Virus record (IMG/VR): IMGVR_UViG_3300049734_000274 | Coordinates: 1 to 29,157 of that record | Source: a virus | Reading direction: 5' to 3' (one strand) | DNA: 29,157 nt | In this document: piece by piece, positions 15,363-22,999 of the stretch | Position numbering within the stretch: position 1 is the stretch's first letter | How the letters are laid out: each line of letters starts with the position of its first letter | The notes under the pieces: generated by a model | Told to the model about the DNA's origin: nothing | What the model saw: the letters and a program-made list of their open reading frames with translations, nothing else | Databases searched by the model: none | Made by a program: the position numbers and the translations under genes

Positions 15363-15927
15363 TGTCCATGCTTGTGTTCACAATCGGAAAGTTTCTTCTG
15401 TTCAACTCTTCCATCATCAATCGCAAGTCACTCAGCATCAATGGGTAGCAATTCTGTGAGACCTTCCAAGGATGCGGAGGATGATGATGATCATCTCCCT
15501 TCAGATCTGCTCCAAGCAAAACGATCTTCGCTGCTCCCAAATGCCAGGCAAGATTGATCGCACCAGTCAAAGAAGTATGACACACAGCGAGCTTCGAAAT
15601 ATCCACAGCAAGACCAGGAGGTGGCTTGAGCTTCTCCAAACAATGAACTCTCTTGTCATTGAAGGAAAGATTGCGCACTGTGCGTGATGTCGTCACAATC
15701 CTGTTGGTGAAGGCTTTCAGTTTCGTGTGATAGTGTCCCCAAAACCTCCAATCATGGAAGTAAAGAAAGTCAGCAGAGAGGAAGGCTTGAAAGCTCGCAT
15801 TGATCGCGATCACTCTTCTCCCTCTCAATGATGACAAATCTTCCTGTAATACGCTGGGGCCGCCACAGATGATGAAAGCCACCTCTCCTTCCCAGATACG
15901 CGGCACACGCCAGAGAGGCTTCTTCAC
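15310..15927 (-). CDS. DUF115/MptE-like Rossmann protein, putative glycosyltransferase (copy 1)
   Basis: This 205-aa protein begins at GTG, 32 bp after the preceding gene. The motif EVAFIICGGPSVLQEDLSSL at residues 15-34 plus VIAINASFQAFLSADFLYFH corresponds to the nucleotide-binding start of the MptE-like/DUF115 fold. The central TSLTGAINLAWHLGAAKIVL then LGADLKGDDHHHPPHPW matches the second conserved region, including the His-rich stretch. The C-terminus (LMMEELNRRNFPIVNTSMDS) completes the fold. It is the first gene of the glycan cassette. Family members are often annotated as LPS-biosynthesis or sialyltransferase-like; precise chemistry is unknown. Confidence 0.72.
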   Translation of the reverse strand: MKKPLWRVPRIWEGEVAFIICGGPSVLQEDLSSLRGRRVIAINASFQAFLSADFLYFHDWRFWGHYHTKLKAFTNRIVTTSRTVRNLSFNDKRVHCLEKLKPPPGLAVDISKLAVCHTSLTGAINLAWHLGAAKIVLLGADLKGDDHHHPPHPWKVSQNCYPLMLSDLRLMMEELNRRNFPIVNTSMDSACDFIPKVNLGEACAI

Positions 15928-15959
15928 TTCTCATGCCCCAGCAGAGCAATGACGCAAAA

Positions 15960-16178
15960 TTACTTTGGCCTGTCACTCTTCGGAATGGGATTGCCCTTGT
16001 CATCAAGCACAAGCTCCCCATTCTCATCCAACTCATACAGGCCACTGTCCTTGCGTGGGTCTTCAGAAGGCTTCTCAAAATGCCCACCAGGGCTCACAGT
16101 TGAACCCGGAGGAGCTGCTGTGCCTTCACTCAAGTCAGGACGTCCAGGTTTGCCGATGTCCCTCTTGTCACCTGACAT
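15960..16178 (-). CDS. Small Gly/Pro-rich hydrophilic protein after capsid gene
   Basis: I choose the ATG at 16178 because AAAGGAGAG lies just upstream; the longer frame to 16244 would overlap the capsid gene. The 72-aa product is hydrophilic and probably disordered (SEGTAAPPGSTVSPGGHFEK), ending in a short acidic segment (LYELDENGELVLDDKGNPIP). Lambda has the small gene FI in this place, but no sequence similarity is visible to me. It could be a head-assembly accessory or a leader of the glycan cassette. Function unknown. Confidence 0.55.
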   Translation of the reverse strand: MSGDKRDIGKPGRPDLSEGTAAPPGSTVSPGGHFEKPSEDPRKDSGLYELDENGELVLDDKGNPIPKSDRPK

Positions 16179-16218
16179 TTCACTCTCCTTTGAAGCCCCA
16201 TCCCTCGCAAGACTATGA

Positions 16219-17232
16219 TCAGATGGTCCCCACCAGCAGCACACCAGGACGTGTGCAGATGTCGAGCGAGTTCATCTGACTGTCAAGCGCGATACCCTTC
16301 CCATTGGGCATCTCGTATTGCTTCGTGTAGCGCGGCTGCCCAACAGTGTTGACAGTTTCGATGTAATCCGCAGGAGCAAAGTATGTCCTGAAGAGATTGG
16401 GCACACCGATAGGGAAGAGATGTGCCTTGACTGGATCGATGAACTGCGTCCCACCGACCGCACCACGGTAGTTGTCCCACATGATGCCACCGAATGGGAA
16501 GGCGCCAAATGAGAGACCAGTCTGGACATAGCCTTGGCGAAGTTCTGCCGCAGCAGTCCAGCCCATGAAGGTGTCACGCACTTCTGGATGCGAGATGAGC
16601 GCATCGAAGAAGTCATCACCAACAAACGCATACACGCCAGTGAAGGGAGTAGCTCCCAACTTGCCAGCGATCATACGCACAACCGCTGCGCACTGCTGAC
16701 GAAGAGCACCAGCAGTGGGAGTGGGATTGTCAAGATCGAAGTCAATCTCAGGCTCTTGCGTCACCCCAAACAGATCGAAGAGGTTCAGCGTGGAGCCATC
16801 AGCATACTGGACTTCACCCTTGACGGCGCCAATGCGAGAGTATTCATGGGTGGCTTCGAGCGAGTTGGTATGGAGTTGCTGCCTCTCAGCAACCTTCCCC
16901 ATAACAGTTTCCAACTGCGTCTCTGTTCCCCACGCACGCACTCCCTGCACTTCATCAGCCATCACACTGTCATTGATCTCGAAATGAGGAACAGCAACAG
17001 CACGCAAGTTGCGTGGGCCTTTCGGCAGAGTGTGACCAGGTCCACCACGAGGAGTGGGCCCAATCAATTCAAGGATGCCATCCTTTTGTTCGATCACAGC
17101 AGCCAGAGAAGTGATGCCACTCTCATTGAAGATGCCGAGTTGACCGATACGACCAGGAATGAAATCCAGATTGTTGATCGCATCAGTGAGATTGACTACA
17201 CTGAATGCGTCATTCTGGAAGATGTCCAACAT
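16219..17232 (-). CDS. Major capsid protein (lambda gpE family)
   Basis: The 337-aa protein is nearly the length of lambda gpE (341 aa). It shows the family's N-terminal pattern MLDIFQNDAFSVVNLTDAIN followed by PGRIGQLGIFNESGI, a P-domain-like middle (LRQQCAAVVRMIAGKLGATP) and the C-terminal pattern VPNLFRTYFAPADYIETVNT then PRYTKQYEMPNGKGIALDSQ, where the capsid-family tail A-x-G and R-P signature (CTRPGVLLVG) closes the protein. It follows the decoration gene by 18 bp with AGGGAGAAG before ATG. It assembles the icosahedral shell and is a plausible acceptor for the glycan cassette encoded next. Confidence 0.93.
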   Translation of the reverse strand: MLDIFQNDAFSVVNLTDAINNLDFIPGRIGQLGIFNESGITSLAAVIEQKDGILELIGPTPRGGPGHTLPKGPRNLRAVAVPHFEINDSVMADEVQGVRAWGTETQLETVMGKVAERQQLHTNSLEATHEYSRIGAVKGEVQYADGSTLNLFDLFGVTQEPEIDFDLDNPTPTAGALRQQCAAVVRMIAGKLGATPFTGVYAFVGDDFFDALISHPEVRDTFMGWTAAAELRQGYVQTGLSFGAFPFGGIMWDNYRGAVGGTQFIDPVKAHLFPIGVPNLFRTYFAPADYIETVNTVGQPRYTKQYEMPNGKGIALDSQMNSLDICTRPGVLLVGTI

Positions 17233-17250
17233 AGTTCAGCTTCTCCCTTC

Positions 17251-17634
17251 TCACTCGCGAACAATGATGCCCAGCAGGGCCAAGCTCGCAATCATGTTGG
17301 CCTTGGCAGGATTGCCAGTGGTGTCCTCTGGATAGACAAGTCCATGGACATTCACCTCCGCATCGCGTGCGATGTAGGAGACGGCCGCATCCATGTCAGT
17401 GGCATCGATGTTGTAGAGAATGATGCCGGCTGCCTCACCAGACCCACCAGGGTCAGTCACATCACCAGCAGCATACGCGATGAGCTTGCCAGACCCATTG
17501 TCCGTCACCACAGTGCCGGCTGCGAGCTTTCCCTGGCCAGAGGCAACGATGCCATTCTCGCGAGAGCGATGCCCATTGGCTTCACTCAAAATGAAACCAG
17601 TGTTGGGCGCACCAACTTCAAAAGTGGGAAACAT
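17251..17634 (-). CDS. Head decoration protein (lambda gpD family)
   Basis: The 127-aa protein has the gpD-family pattern: an extended N-terminus (FEVGAPNTGFILSEANGHRS), then NGIVASGQGKLAAGTVVTDN, YAAGDVTDPGGSGEAAGIIL and a C-terminal NMIASLALLGIIVRE. Lambda gpD (110 aa) binds capsid three-fold axes as trimers and stabilises the expanded head. The gene lies between protease/scaffold and capsid, the standard order. The ATG is preceded by AGGAAGGAG. It is exposed on the head surface in the family, so it is another candidate target for glycosylation. Confidence 0.88.
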   Translation of the reverse strand: MFPTFEVGAPNTGFILSEANGHRSRENGIVASGQGKLAAGTVVTDNGSGKLIAYAAGDVTDPGGSGEAAGIILYNIDATDMDAAVSYIARDAEVNVHGLVYPEDTTGNPAKANMIASLALLGIIVRE

Positions 17635-17648
17635 TCGTCACTCCTTCC

Positions 17649-18104
17649 TCAAGCGTTGAGGGCTGCGCGCTGGCTGGCAACCTTCTTGTTGAGTTTGCCA
17701 GTAATGCGAGCCCAAGCCTTCTTCGGATCAACTTCACTCTCATTGCTCTCAGAGCGATGATTGTTGATCTCCTTGTCAGTGCCACTCTTCTGTGCCGTTG
17801 TGCGGCCTTCCTGAAGAGCAGACACCACATCACTGAGAGATTTTCCATCAGCAATGAACTGAGCTGCCTTCGAAGGTTGACCAGCGAGATTGCAAGCAGC
17901 AGTGATGTCTGCTGTGCGCTTCTGCTCTTCCTTCCGAACACGCTCAGCAATGGCTGCTGGTGTCTCCTCTTCGCCTTCCTTCTTGGAAGTGGCAGCGGCG
18001 GCAGCAGCATCTGCTTGTGCCTTCAGTTGGCGCTCCACTTCAGCAGTCACGAGCTTGCTCACGTCTGGGGCGTCATTCTGACCGCCCTGATCGTTGTCTT
18101 CCAT
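17649..18104 (-). CDS. Nested scaffold protein (Nu3-like, internal start)
   Basis: Inside the protease gene, in frame, the ATG at 18104 (MEDNDQGGQNDAPDVSKLV) has GAGGAA with 6-7 bases spacing, a clear internal ribosome-binding site, and lies exactly at the junction between protease and scaffold regions. The 151-aa product would be a free scaffold, as lambda Nu3 from gene C. It is acidic at the N-terminus, helical and Ala-rich in the middle (AIAERVRKEEQKRTADITAA) and basic at the end. Independent expression is inferred from the start site and from lambda. Confidence 0.6.
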   Translation of the reverse strand: MEDNDQGGQNDAPDVSKLVTAEVERQLKAQADAAAAAATSKKEGEEETPAAIAERVRKEEQKRTADITAACNLAGQPSKAAQFIADGKSLSDVVSALQEGRTTAQKSGTDKEINNHRSESNESEVDPKKAWARITGKLNKKVASQRAALNA

Positions 18105-18779
18105 CTTCCGTTCCTCTCTGTTGGCGGTGCCACCTGACACCTTCGATGCGCGAGCTTTCATAGTCCACCCATTTGCTGAGGCGAGTGCGACCATCTTCTC
18201 AGGCGCATGCTGGTATGACCGATAGTCCCACTTCGCAGCTTTGCGAGCTTGGTTGCCATCGATCTTGTCTGCGTATCCAAGTTCCATTGCCTCCTCTGCT
18301 GTCAACCAAGTCTCATCGACCATGTGCTTGCGCGCCACACGATCCGGTTGACCAGAACGCTCAGCATAAACATCCGCCATCGATTCAGCGAGTGTTGTGA
18401 GCGCATTGATTGTCTTCTCATGATCGTCAATGTTGCCCATTGTGAGGCCAGAAGGATCGTGAATCATCATCATCGATCCTTTACGCATCACAATCTCATC
18501 CCCAGCCATCGCGATCACAGACGCCGCAGAAGCTGCGATGCTGTCAACCAACATCGTCACCTTTCCCTTGTGCGTCTTGAACTGCGAGTAGATCGCCATG
18601 CCCTCAAATGCGTCACCTCCTCCTGAATTGAGGCGCACCACGATGTCCTTCTTGCGCCCCACTTCTGAGAGAGCTTCTGCGACGTCAAGAGCAGTCACAA
18701 AACCATTGTCAGTGAAGAAGCCTTCACCGATCGTGCCATAGATGAGCAGCTCTCCGTTCTTCATCAACTTGCTCGTCAT
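17649..18779 (-). CDS. ClpP-like prohead protease with C-terminal scaffold region
   Basis: From the ATG at 18779 (GAGGAGG six bases upstream; a TTG at 18794 gives a worse start) the protein has 376 aa. Residues 1-180 form a ClpP/S14-type fold: VVRLNSGGGDAFEGMAIYSQ, the catalytic Ser84 in SIAASAASVIAMAG, His107 in MMMIHDPSG, and a probable Asp155 in HMVDETWLTAEEAMELGYAD. Residues 225-376 are charged and Ala-rich, as expected for a scaffold (VTAEVERQLKAQADAAAAAA; AERVRKEEQKRTADITAACN). Lambda gpC (439 aa) has the same arrangement with nested Nu3. It matures the prohead and is then removed. Confidence 0.9.
   Translation of the reverse strand: MTSKLMKNGELLIYGTIGEGFFTDNGFVTALDVAEALSEVGRKKDIVVRLNSGGGDAFEGMAIYSQFKTHKGKVTMLVDSIAASAASVIAMAGDEIVMRKGSMMMIHDPSGLTMGNIDDHEKTINALTTLAESMADVYAERSGQPDRVARKHMVDETWLTAEEAMELGYADKIDGNQARKAAKWDYRSYQHAPEKMVALASANGWTMKARASKVSGGTANREERKMEDNDQGGQNDAPDVSKLVTAEVERQLKAQADAAAAAATSKKEGEEETPAAIAERVRKEEQKRTADITAACNLAGQPSKAAQFIADGKSLSDVVSALQEGRTTAQKSGTDKEINNHRSESNESEVDPKKAWARITGKLNKKVASQRAALNA
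18111..18117 (-). promoter_or_regulatory. Internal ribosome-binding site for the nested scaffold
   Basis: AGAGGAA on the minus strand, 6 bases before the in-frame ATG at 18104. It decides the start of the Nu3-like product. Confidence 0.55.
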
Positions 18780-18790
18780 GATCTCCCTCC

Positions 18791-19459
18791 TCAAGCCGCA
18801 ACCAGCAACAAGAAGTCTTGGTTCCAGCCTTCAGTGTCGATGTGCTCGCCTTTCGCCAGCACCAACGTCCCCAACCTCGCTCCTCCTCTCCCAGCAACAG
18901 CCGGCATAGGCATCTGCTCAATCAACGACACTGGTGTCAGTCTCTTGGGATGGTGCTCTCCCTTCCCATCAGCAGTGACGAGAATGATCGCACGACCAAC
19001 ACCAGTGACCGGCACAATCCTCTTCTTGCGCTTTGGCAAGCGAGGAACACGAACAACAATGCCGCCAGGCTTGCCCTCAACGAGAGGAGGAGCGAGAGCT
19101 TCATGAGTGCCATGTGCTAGAGCATGGACCTCAATAATCGCCGCGCCATTGCCAACAACTTCAGCAGGATGAGAACCTTCAGCCGCAGCGGTAACAATGA
19201 CAATAGCAGAAGCATCACCAACAACAACACCAGAAGTCTCGCCAATGGCGGAAGCTGTAACAGCAATCGTTGCGGCCGCAACTCCTCTGACTCCAACGGC
19301 GCCACTTGCTGAGGCTTCGATCTTGATGGTTGCTTCGCCATAATTGCTCCCGTGCGTGCCATGGGCGTTGGCGACAACCTTGATACTGGCGTTTCCTACG
19401 CCAGTGTATGTCTCCTTGAAGTAGTCAAAATTGAAGTCACTATTGAAATCGCCAGACAT
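18791..19459 (-). CDS. Beta-repeat virion protein, possible head fibre/decoration
   Basis: No named family is recognised. The 222-aa protein starts in a TGATG overlap. After an aromatic N-terminus (MSGDFNSDFNFDYFKETYTG) it has five consecutive repeats of about 20 aa (residues 22-120) of the type G-x-A-x-I-x-V-x-A-x-A-x-G-x-H, a Pro and basic linker (VPRLPKRKKRIVP), then one or two more repeats (residues 154-170 and 191-206). This suggests a repetitive beta structure, such as a solenoid or a string of small strands. It lies between fibre genes and the protease, within the head module. A surface-exposed or fibre role is inferred. Confidence 0.6.
   Translation of the reverse strand: MSGDFNSDFNFDYFKETYTGVGNASIKVVANAHGTHGSNYGEATIKIEASASGAVGVRGVAAATIAVTASAIGETSGVVVGDASAIVIVTAAAEGSHPAEVVGNGAAIIEVHALAHGTHEALAPPLVEGKPGGIVVRVPRLPKRKKRIVPVTGVGRAIILVTADGKGEHHPKRLTPVSLIEQMPMPAVAGRGGARLGTLVLAKGEHIDTEGWNQDFLLLVAA
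19100..19396 (-). repeat. Five tandem ~20-aa beta repeats
   Basis: Encoded residues 22-120 of the 222-aa protein. Units include NASIKVVANAHGTHG, EATIKIEASASGAVG, AATIAVTASAIGETSG, DASAIVIVTAAAEGSHP and NGAAIIEVHALAHGTHE. Similarity is at protein level (A-x-I-x-V-x-A-x-A-x-G); DNA copies have diverged. Confidence 0.7.
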
Positions 19460-19749
19460 CAGTTCTTCTTCACGACCATCAGCGCATTGAGATCACGGAT
19501 GGTGGCGTCCCTGGCTTGGATGATGGCCATCGCCTTTGCCAACTCTCCTCGCAGTTGAACTGTGCGATTGCGCAGACCGTTGTTTTGCTCTTGAAGCTCA
19601 GCAAGCATGGCATTGATACTTTCGACCGCGCCCACCTGCTGATCAGAAGGCTGCTGAGGAGGAGGTTGTTCAGCCTTCTCCTTCACTGCCTCCTTCGCAA
19701 CTCTCTTCGCCACTACTGCCTCCTCAGACATATGCCCATTCCTTCTCAT
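19459..19749 (-). CDS. Small coiled-coil protein
   Basis: A 96-aa protein coupled by ATGA to the large fibre gene; an alternative ATG at 19731 (Met7) has AGAAGGA eight bases upstream and may be the true start. The N-terminal half is charged with a Pro/Gln stretch (EKAEQPPPQQPSDQQ). Residues about 40-92 form a convincing coiled coil (SINAMLAELQEQNNGLRNRT, then VQLRGELAKAMAIIQARDAT). Its position after a fibre and before a repeat protein suggests a trimerisation or chaperone role in fibre assembly. Nothing enzymatic is visible. Confidence 0.6.
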   Translation of the reverse strand: MRRNGHMSEEAVVAKRVAKEAVKEKAEQPPPQQPSDQQVGAVESINAMLAELQEQNNGLRNRTVQLRGELAKAMAIIQARDATIRDLNALMVVKKN

Positions 19750-22577
19750 GCGATACCTGCCGCTTGCATTTTGTCATACATGCCGCTCATAACAACACCC
19801 ATCATATCGACAACGAGCCAAAGACGCGACACCATCTGGCCCAGGGAGAACTTGCTCTGCTCCCATTCCGACTTGATGGGCATTCCTGGGATGCCTTCCT
19901 GATCCTTCATTCGCGCAAAGAAGGTCTCTGGCTTACGAGGATCACATCCGCTGTCAATCAACTCCTTGAAGAGACGCGCTGTGGTATGGGTGCGCACCTT
20001 CTCATAAGCCGGACGCAGCACCTTGTATGGCTCACCATCAGGAGGAGGATTAGGATCATACTCTGCTGGCCATATCTGATTAGGCACCAATGCGTCCCAC
20101 TTCTCCAAATTGACAATTCCCGTTTCTATGAACTCCTTGTCAAGAGGGATACACGTCAACAATGTGCCATCGTCATAGCACGCATCCATGTTGATGGATC
20201 CATTGCCCTTGTCAGCTCCAGTTGCTGCTGTATGAAAGAGACCACCGGAAATGAGAAGCCGCGCACCCAAACCTCCCGCAGTGATGGCTTGAAGCTGCGT
20301 TTCAATTTCCTCACTACCATTAGTGCCAGTTCTGATGATATTTCGCCAAGCTGCCCAAGTCTTGGAAACACTCGAAGCATTGTCACCAATCGCAAACACA
20401 CCACCGATCTCATCATTCGCACCACCAACTGTATTTCGATTCAGACTGATGCTCGGTCCATGAGTGGCGGAGTTCTCTGTACAAACACATTGAATGATTT
20501 GCCCAGATGCTAAACGATTGAGAAAGAAGGTTCCTGCTGATACTGAAAAATTGCCAGCAGATATCACAACATCACCAGGATTGATTGTTGTATCGCCACC
20601 GATGCTGACAGAACCTCCTGACCCTGGCTGGATAAAAATGCGTCCAGGATAAGTTGCGTGCGAGTTTCCATACAAAGAGAGGTAAGCACCGACTGTACTG
20701 TCAATTGCTCCGTAGAGGTGCAAGGCTCCTGTGTTGTTACTCTTGTTGATCATACTGGATGATTGGTCAAGAGTGAGGAAGCCTCCACCAAACTTCACAT
20801 TCCTGTCAGCACGATTGATCGCGATAGCACGTCCAATGTTCGCACCAGCATCATTATAAGCATTGATGACAAAGGTTGCTCCTGCATTCGATCCTGCCTC
20901 AGCATCATTGTCAATGAAACATTGCCAACGCTGAGAGGTTCCACTTCGAAAGATAATTTGACGAAGGCTTCCAGCATCAGCATCCATCAAGAGTTGCGCA
21001 CTACTTCCACCAGTGCGAGAGATGTGAAGGTCACCTCCGGTTGTCTTGATCGTTCCTCCAGCATTGAACTCAAAGGCGGCATTCGTTATGCTCAGGAGCT
21101 CAATCGTTCCAGCAGGCCCAGCACCCAGATATGCGCTTCCACTTCCGATTGCCTCATTGCCATACAACTGAAGGTAGGCGCCACGATCATTGTTGCTAGC
21201 GAAAGCTCCTCCACCAGTGACGACAACATAACCATCATCTGCGCCATCAGCAGTGTTACGACGAAGCACGAGGTTGGCCGTCGCAATGATGTCTCCTCCT
21301 CCGATGGAGAGATCACCGCTCATCGTCAAATTGCCAATACCTGTGTAGTTACCGGAGATGCGAGCATCAGGAACAGTGCCTGTTGAGAGGTCACTGGCAC
21401 TTCCAGAAGAAGCAATCGCAGCCAATCCCGTCACATCAGCAGCAGCAATGGCGAGAGAAGATTTGAAAGCAGCGTATGTTGTCTCCTTAATGAGACGTCC
21501 ACTCGTGCCATCAAACAAGACCGGATTGTTCGCAGTGACGCTCGAAGGTCCAACAACAGCACCATCAATGTTCGCCTGAACGATTGACCAATTGGCACCT
21601 ACTGTAGCATGATCGCCAGCACTAGTAGCATCGACAAGACACACAAGAAGATCGCCAACTTCGACATTGGGCCCACTCGCTCCTCCTATCTTGCCTGCGA
21701 CAGAGATGCGATATGTATGGCCAGCGTCAGCTGCTGGATAATTCGGATTTGTGCTCGCATTGATGACACCCTTGAAGAGCATCGCATCATTGGCGCCAAA
21801 GCCAGCAGCGATGGCAGTCGTCACAAAGGCAGTCGTTGCGAGCTTCGTCGTGCTGTCGCCCGCTGTTGGCGTTGGTCCTGTTGGAGACGCAGCGAACGCA
21901 ACAATGCCGGTTGCGCGCGTGATCGTCAAAGGAACGGAGAGCGCAGCACCAGCATCACTGTAGTTGATAATCTGAAAATTCGAGCCTGCGTCACTGCCGC
22001 TCTCTGCGGCATTGTTGATCCTCCAAACCCAACGAGTGCTAGTGCCGGTTTGAAACGAATAGTCGATAGCAAACCCTGCGTCACGTCTCGCAATGAACTG
22101 CGCAGGAGAAGCATCACCTGTGCGATCCAAGATTATGGAACCAGCATTGACCTGAAGCGAATTGGCCAACAACGTAGCATTGACAGTGACACCGCCAGTG
22201 AACGTCGCACCAGTGAGATTTGCCTTCGCATCAAGTGCTGTCTGAAGTCCAGACACATCAGCAATGGCAATTGCGAGGACAGTTTTCGCCTGCGCAGCTG
22301 TCAATGCGATGGGCGCTGCCGCTCCTCCGGTATTGTTGCCAAGGATCGTAGATGCGCCAATGCTGGCGATATTTGAGAGCCCAACACCACCAGCTTTCAA
22401 CTGAAGAACATTCGTCACCCACTCGAATGAGGAGCCAATGTCACCAGCCTCTCCTCTTATCATCGCCTCATTTGCGATCGCAGTGCTGTATGCGTTGAGC
22501 TCAGCACCAGTGATGCCTTGGACGCCATTGCTATCGAAGTTGGCGTTTGCGTAGGCGAGGAGAGTTGCGCGCGACAT
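19746..22577 (-). CDS. Large fibre-like protein within the head module
   Basis: At 943 aa, this is the largest gene here. Its N-terminus (MSRATLLAYANANFDSNGVQ) is followed by fibre-type modules: NLTGATFTGGVTVNATLLAN, a GDSTTKLATTAFVTTAI motif widespread in tail fibres, and long Ser/Gly/Ala/Asn-rich beta regions. A module like RWVWRINNAAESGSDAG recurs as RWQCFIDNDAEAGSNAG, indicating an internal duplication. There is no clear S74 chaperone; instead the C-terminus is a different helical part (ARLFKELIDSGCDPRKPETF; VSRLWLVVDMMGVVMSGM). It is encoded directly after portal and a 141-aa protein and before the protease, an odd place for a tail fibre. Confidence 0.75.
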   Translation of the reverse strand: MSRATLLAYANANFDSNGVQGITGAELNAYSTAIANEAMIRGEAGDIGSSFEWVTNVLQLKAGGVGLSNIASIGASTILGNNTGGAAAPIALTAAQAKTVLAIAIADVSGLQTALDAKANLTGATFTGGVTVNATLLANSLQVNAGSIILDRTGDASPAQFIARRDAGFAIDYSFQTGTSTRWVWRINNAAESGSDAGSNFQIINYSDAGAALSVPLTITRATGIVAFAASPTGPTPTAGDSTTKLATTAFVTTAIAAGFGANDAMLFKGVINASTNPNYPAADAGHTYRISVAGKIGGASGPNVEVGDLLVCLVDATSAGDHATVGANWSIVQANIDGAVVGPSSVTANNPVLFDGTSGRLIKETTYAAFKSSLAIAAADVTGLAAIASSGSASDLSTGTVPDARISGNYTGIGNLTMSGDLSIGGGDIIATANLVLRRNTADGADDGYVVVTGGGAFASNNDRGAYLQLYGNEAIGSGSAYLGAGPAGTIELLSITNAAFEFNAGGTIKTTGGDLHISRTGGSSAQLLMDADAGSLRQIIFRSGTSQRWQCFIDNDAEAGSNAGATFVINAYNDAGANIGRAIAINRADRNVKFGGGFLTLDQSSSMINKSNNTGALHLYGAIDSTVGAYLSLYGNSHATYPGRIFIQPGSGGSVSIGGDTTINPGDVVISAGNFSVSAGTFFLNRLASGQIIQCVCTENSATHGPSISLNRNTVGGANDEIGGVFAIGDNASSVSKTWAAWRNIIRTGTNGSEEIETQLQAITAGGLGARLLISGGLFHTAATGADKGNGSINMDACYDDGTLLTCIPLDKEFIETGIVNLEKWDALVPNQIWPAEYDPNPPPDGEPYKVLRPAYEKVRTHTTARLFKELIDSGCDPRKPETFFARMKDQEGIPGMPIKSEWEQSKFSLGQMVSRLWLVVDMMGVVMSGMYDKMQAAGIA

Positions 22578-22999
22578 CAGTAGCTGATCGAAGCTGGGAA
22601 GGTGATCGAAAACGAATCAATGCGCACTGGGCCGCCAGCAGCGATGGACGTTGTGTTGAGGATGATCATGGCGGCAGCAACACCAACATCGCCATCGAAG
22701 ACATTGTTGCCATCACTGTCCTGTATGCGAGCCCAAGTAGCCTCTGCTGTCGCATCAGCGGCGCTGTCCTCTGTGATGGTGTCAAACATCAACACTCCTC
22801 CGCTCGCAGCCCCACCAACCGGATCAGAGAAGGTGAGTGTTGCGAGGAGAGTATTGCCAGAGAGAGGATCGTCACCGTCTGCTGGCTGGATGCCAGAGTA
22901 AATCTTCAAAGTGCCAGGTCCAGCACCAAAATTGATCTTCGCCGCAATAGCATCCAGCGCAGCATTGCGAGCAGCCTCAGCAACCCGAATGTTGGCCAT
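22577..22999 (-). CDS. Phage virion protein, 140 aa, beta-rich
   Basis: It starts at an ATG overlapping the portal stop as TGATG; a TTG one codon upstream is less likely. The pattern is typical of a small prophage family usually annotated hypothetical: GAGPGTLKIYSGIQPADGDD, LLATLTFSDPVGGAASGGVL, a TEDSAADATAEATWARIQDS block with DSDGNNVFDGDVG, and a closing IILNTTSIAAGGPVRIDSFS. It is all-beta. In related genomes, as I recall, it neighbours fibre genes; here it is coupled to both portal and fibre, so it may be the fibre's attachment or decoration partner. Confidence 0.7.
   Translation of the reverse strand: MANIRVAEAARNAALDAIAAKINFGAGPGTLKIYSGIQPADGDDPLSGNTLLATLTFSDPVGGAASGGVLMFDTITEDSAADATAEATWARIQDSDGNNVFDGDVGVAAAMIILNTTSIAAGGPVRIDSFSITFPASISY

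Noticed and set aside
16534-17760. A 408-codon open frame on the plus strand
   Set aside because: It is the antisense of the capsid, decoration and protease genes, which have clear family motifs; composition is not protein-like.
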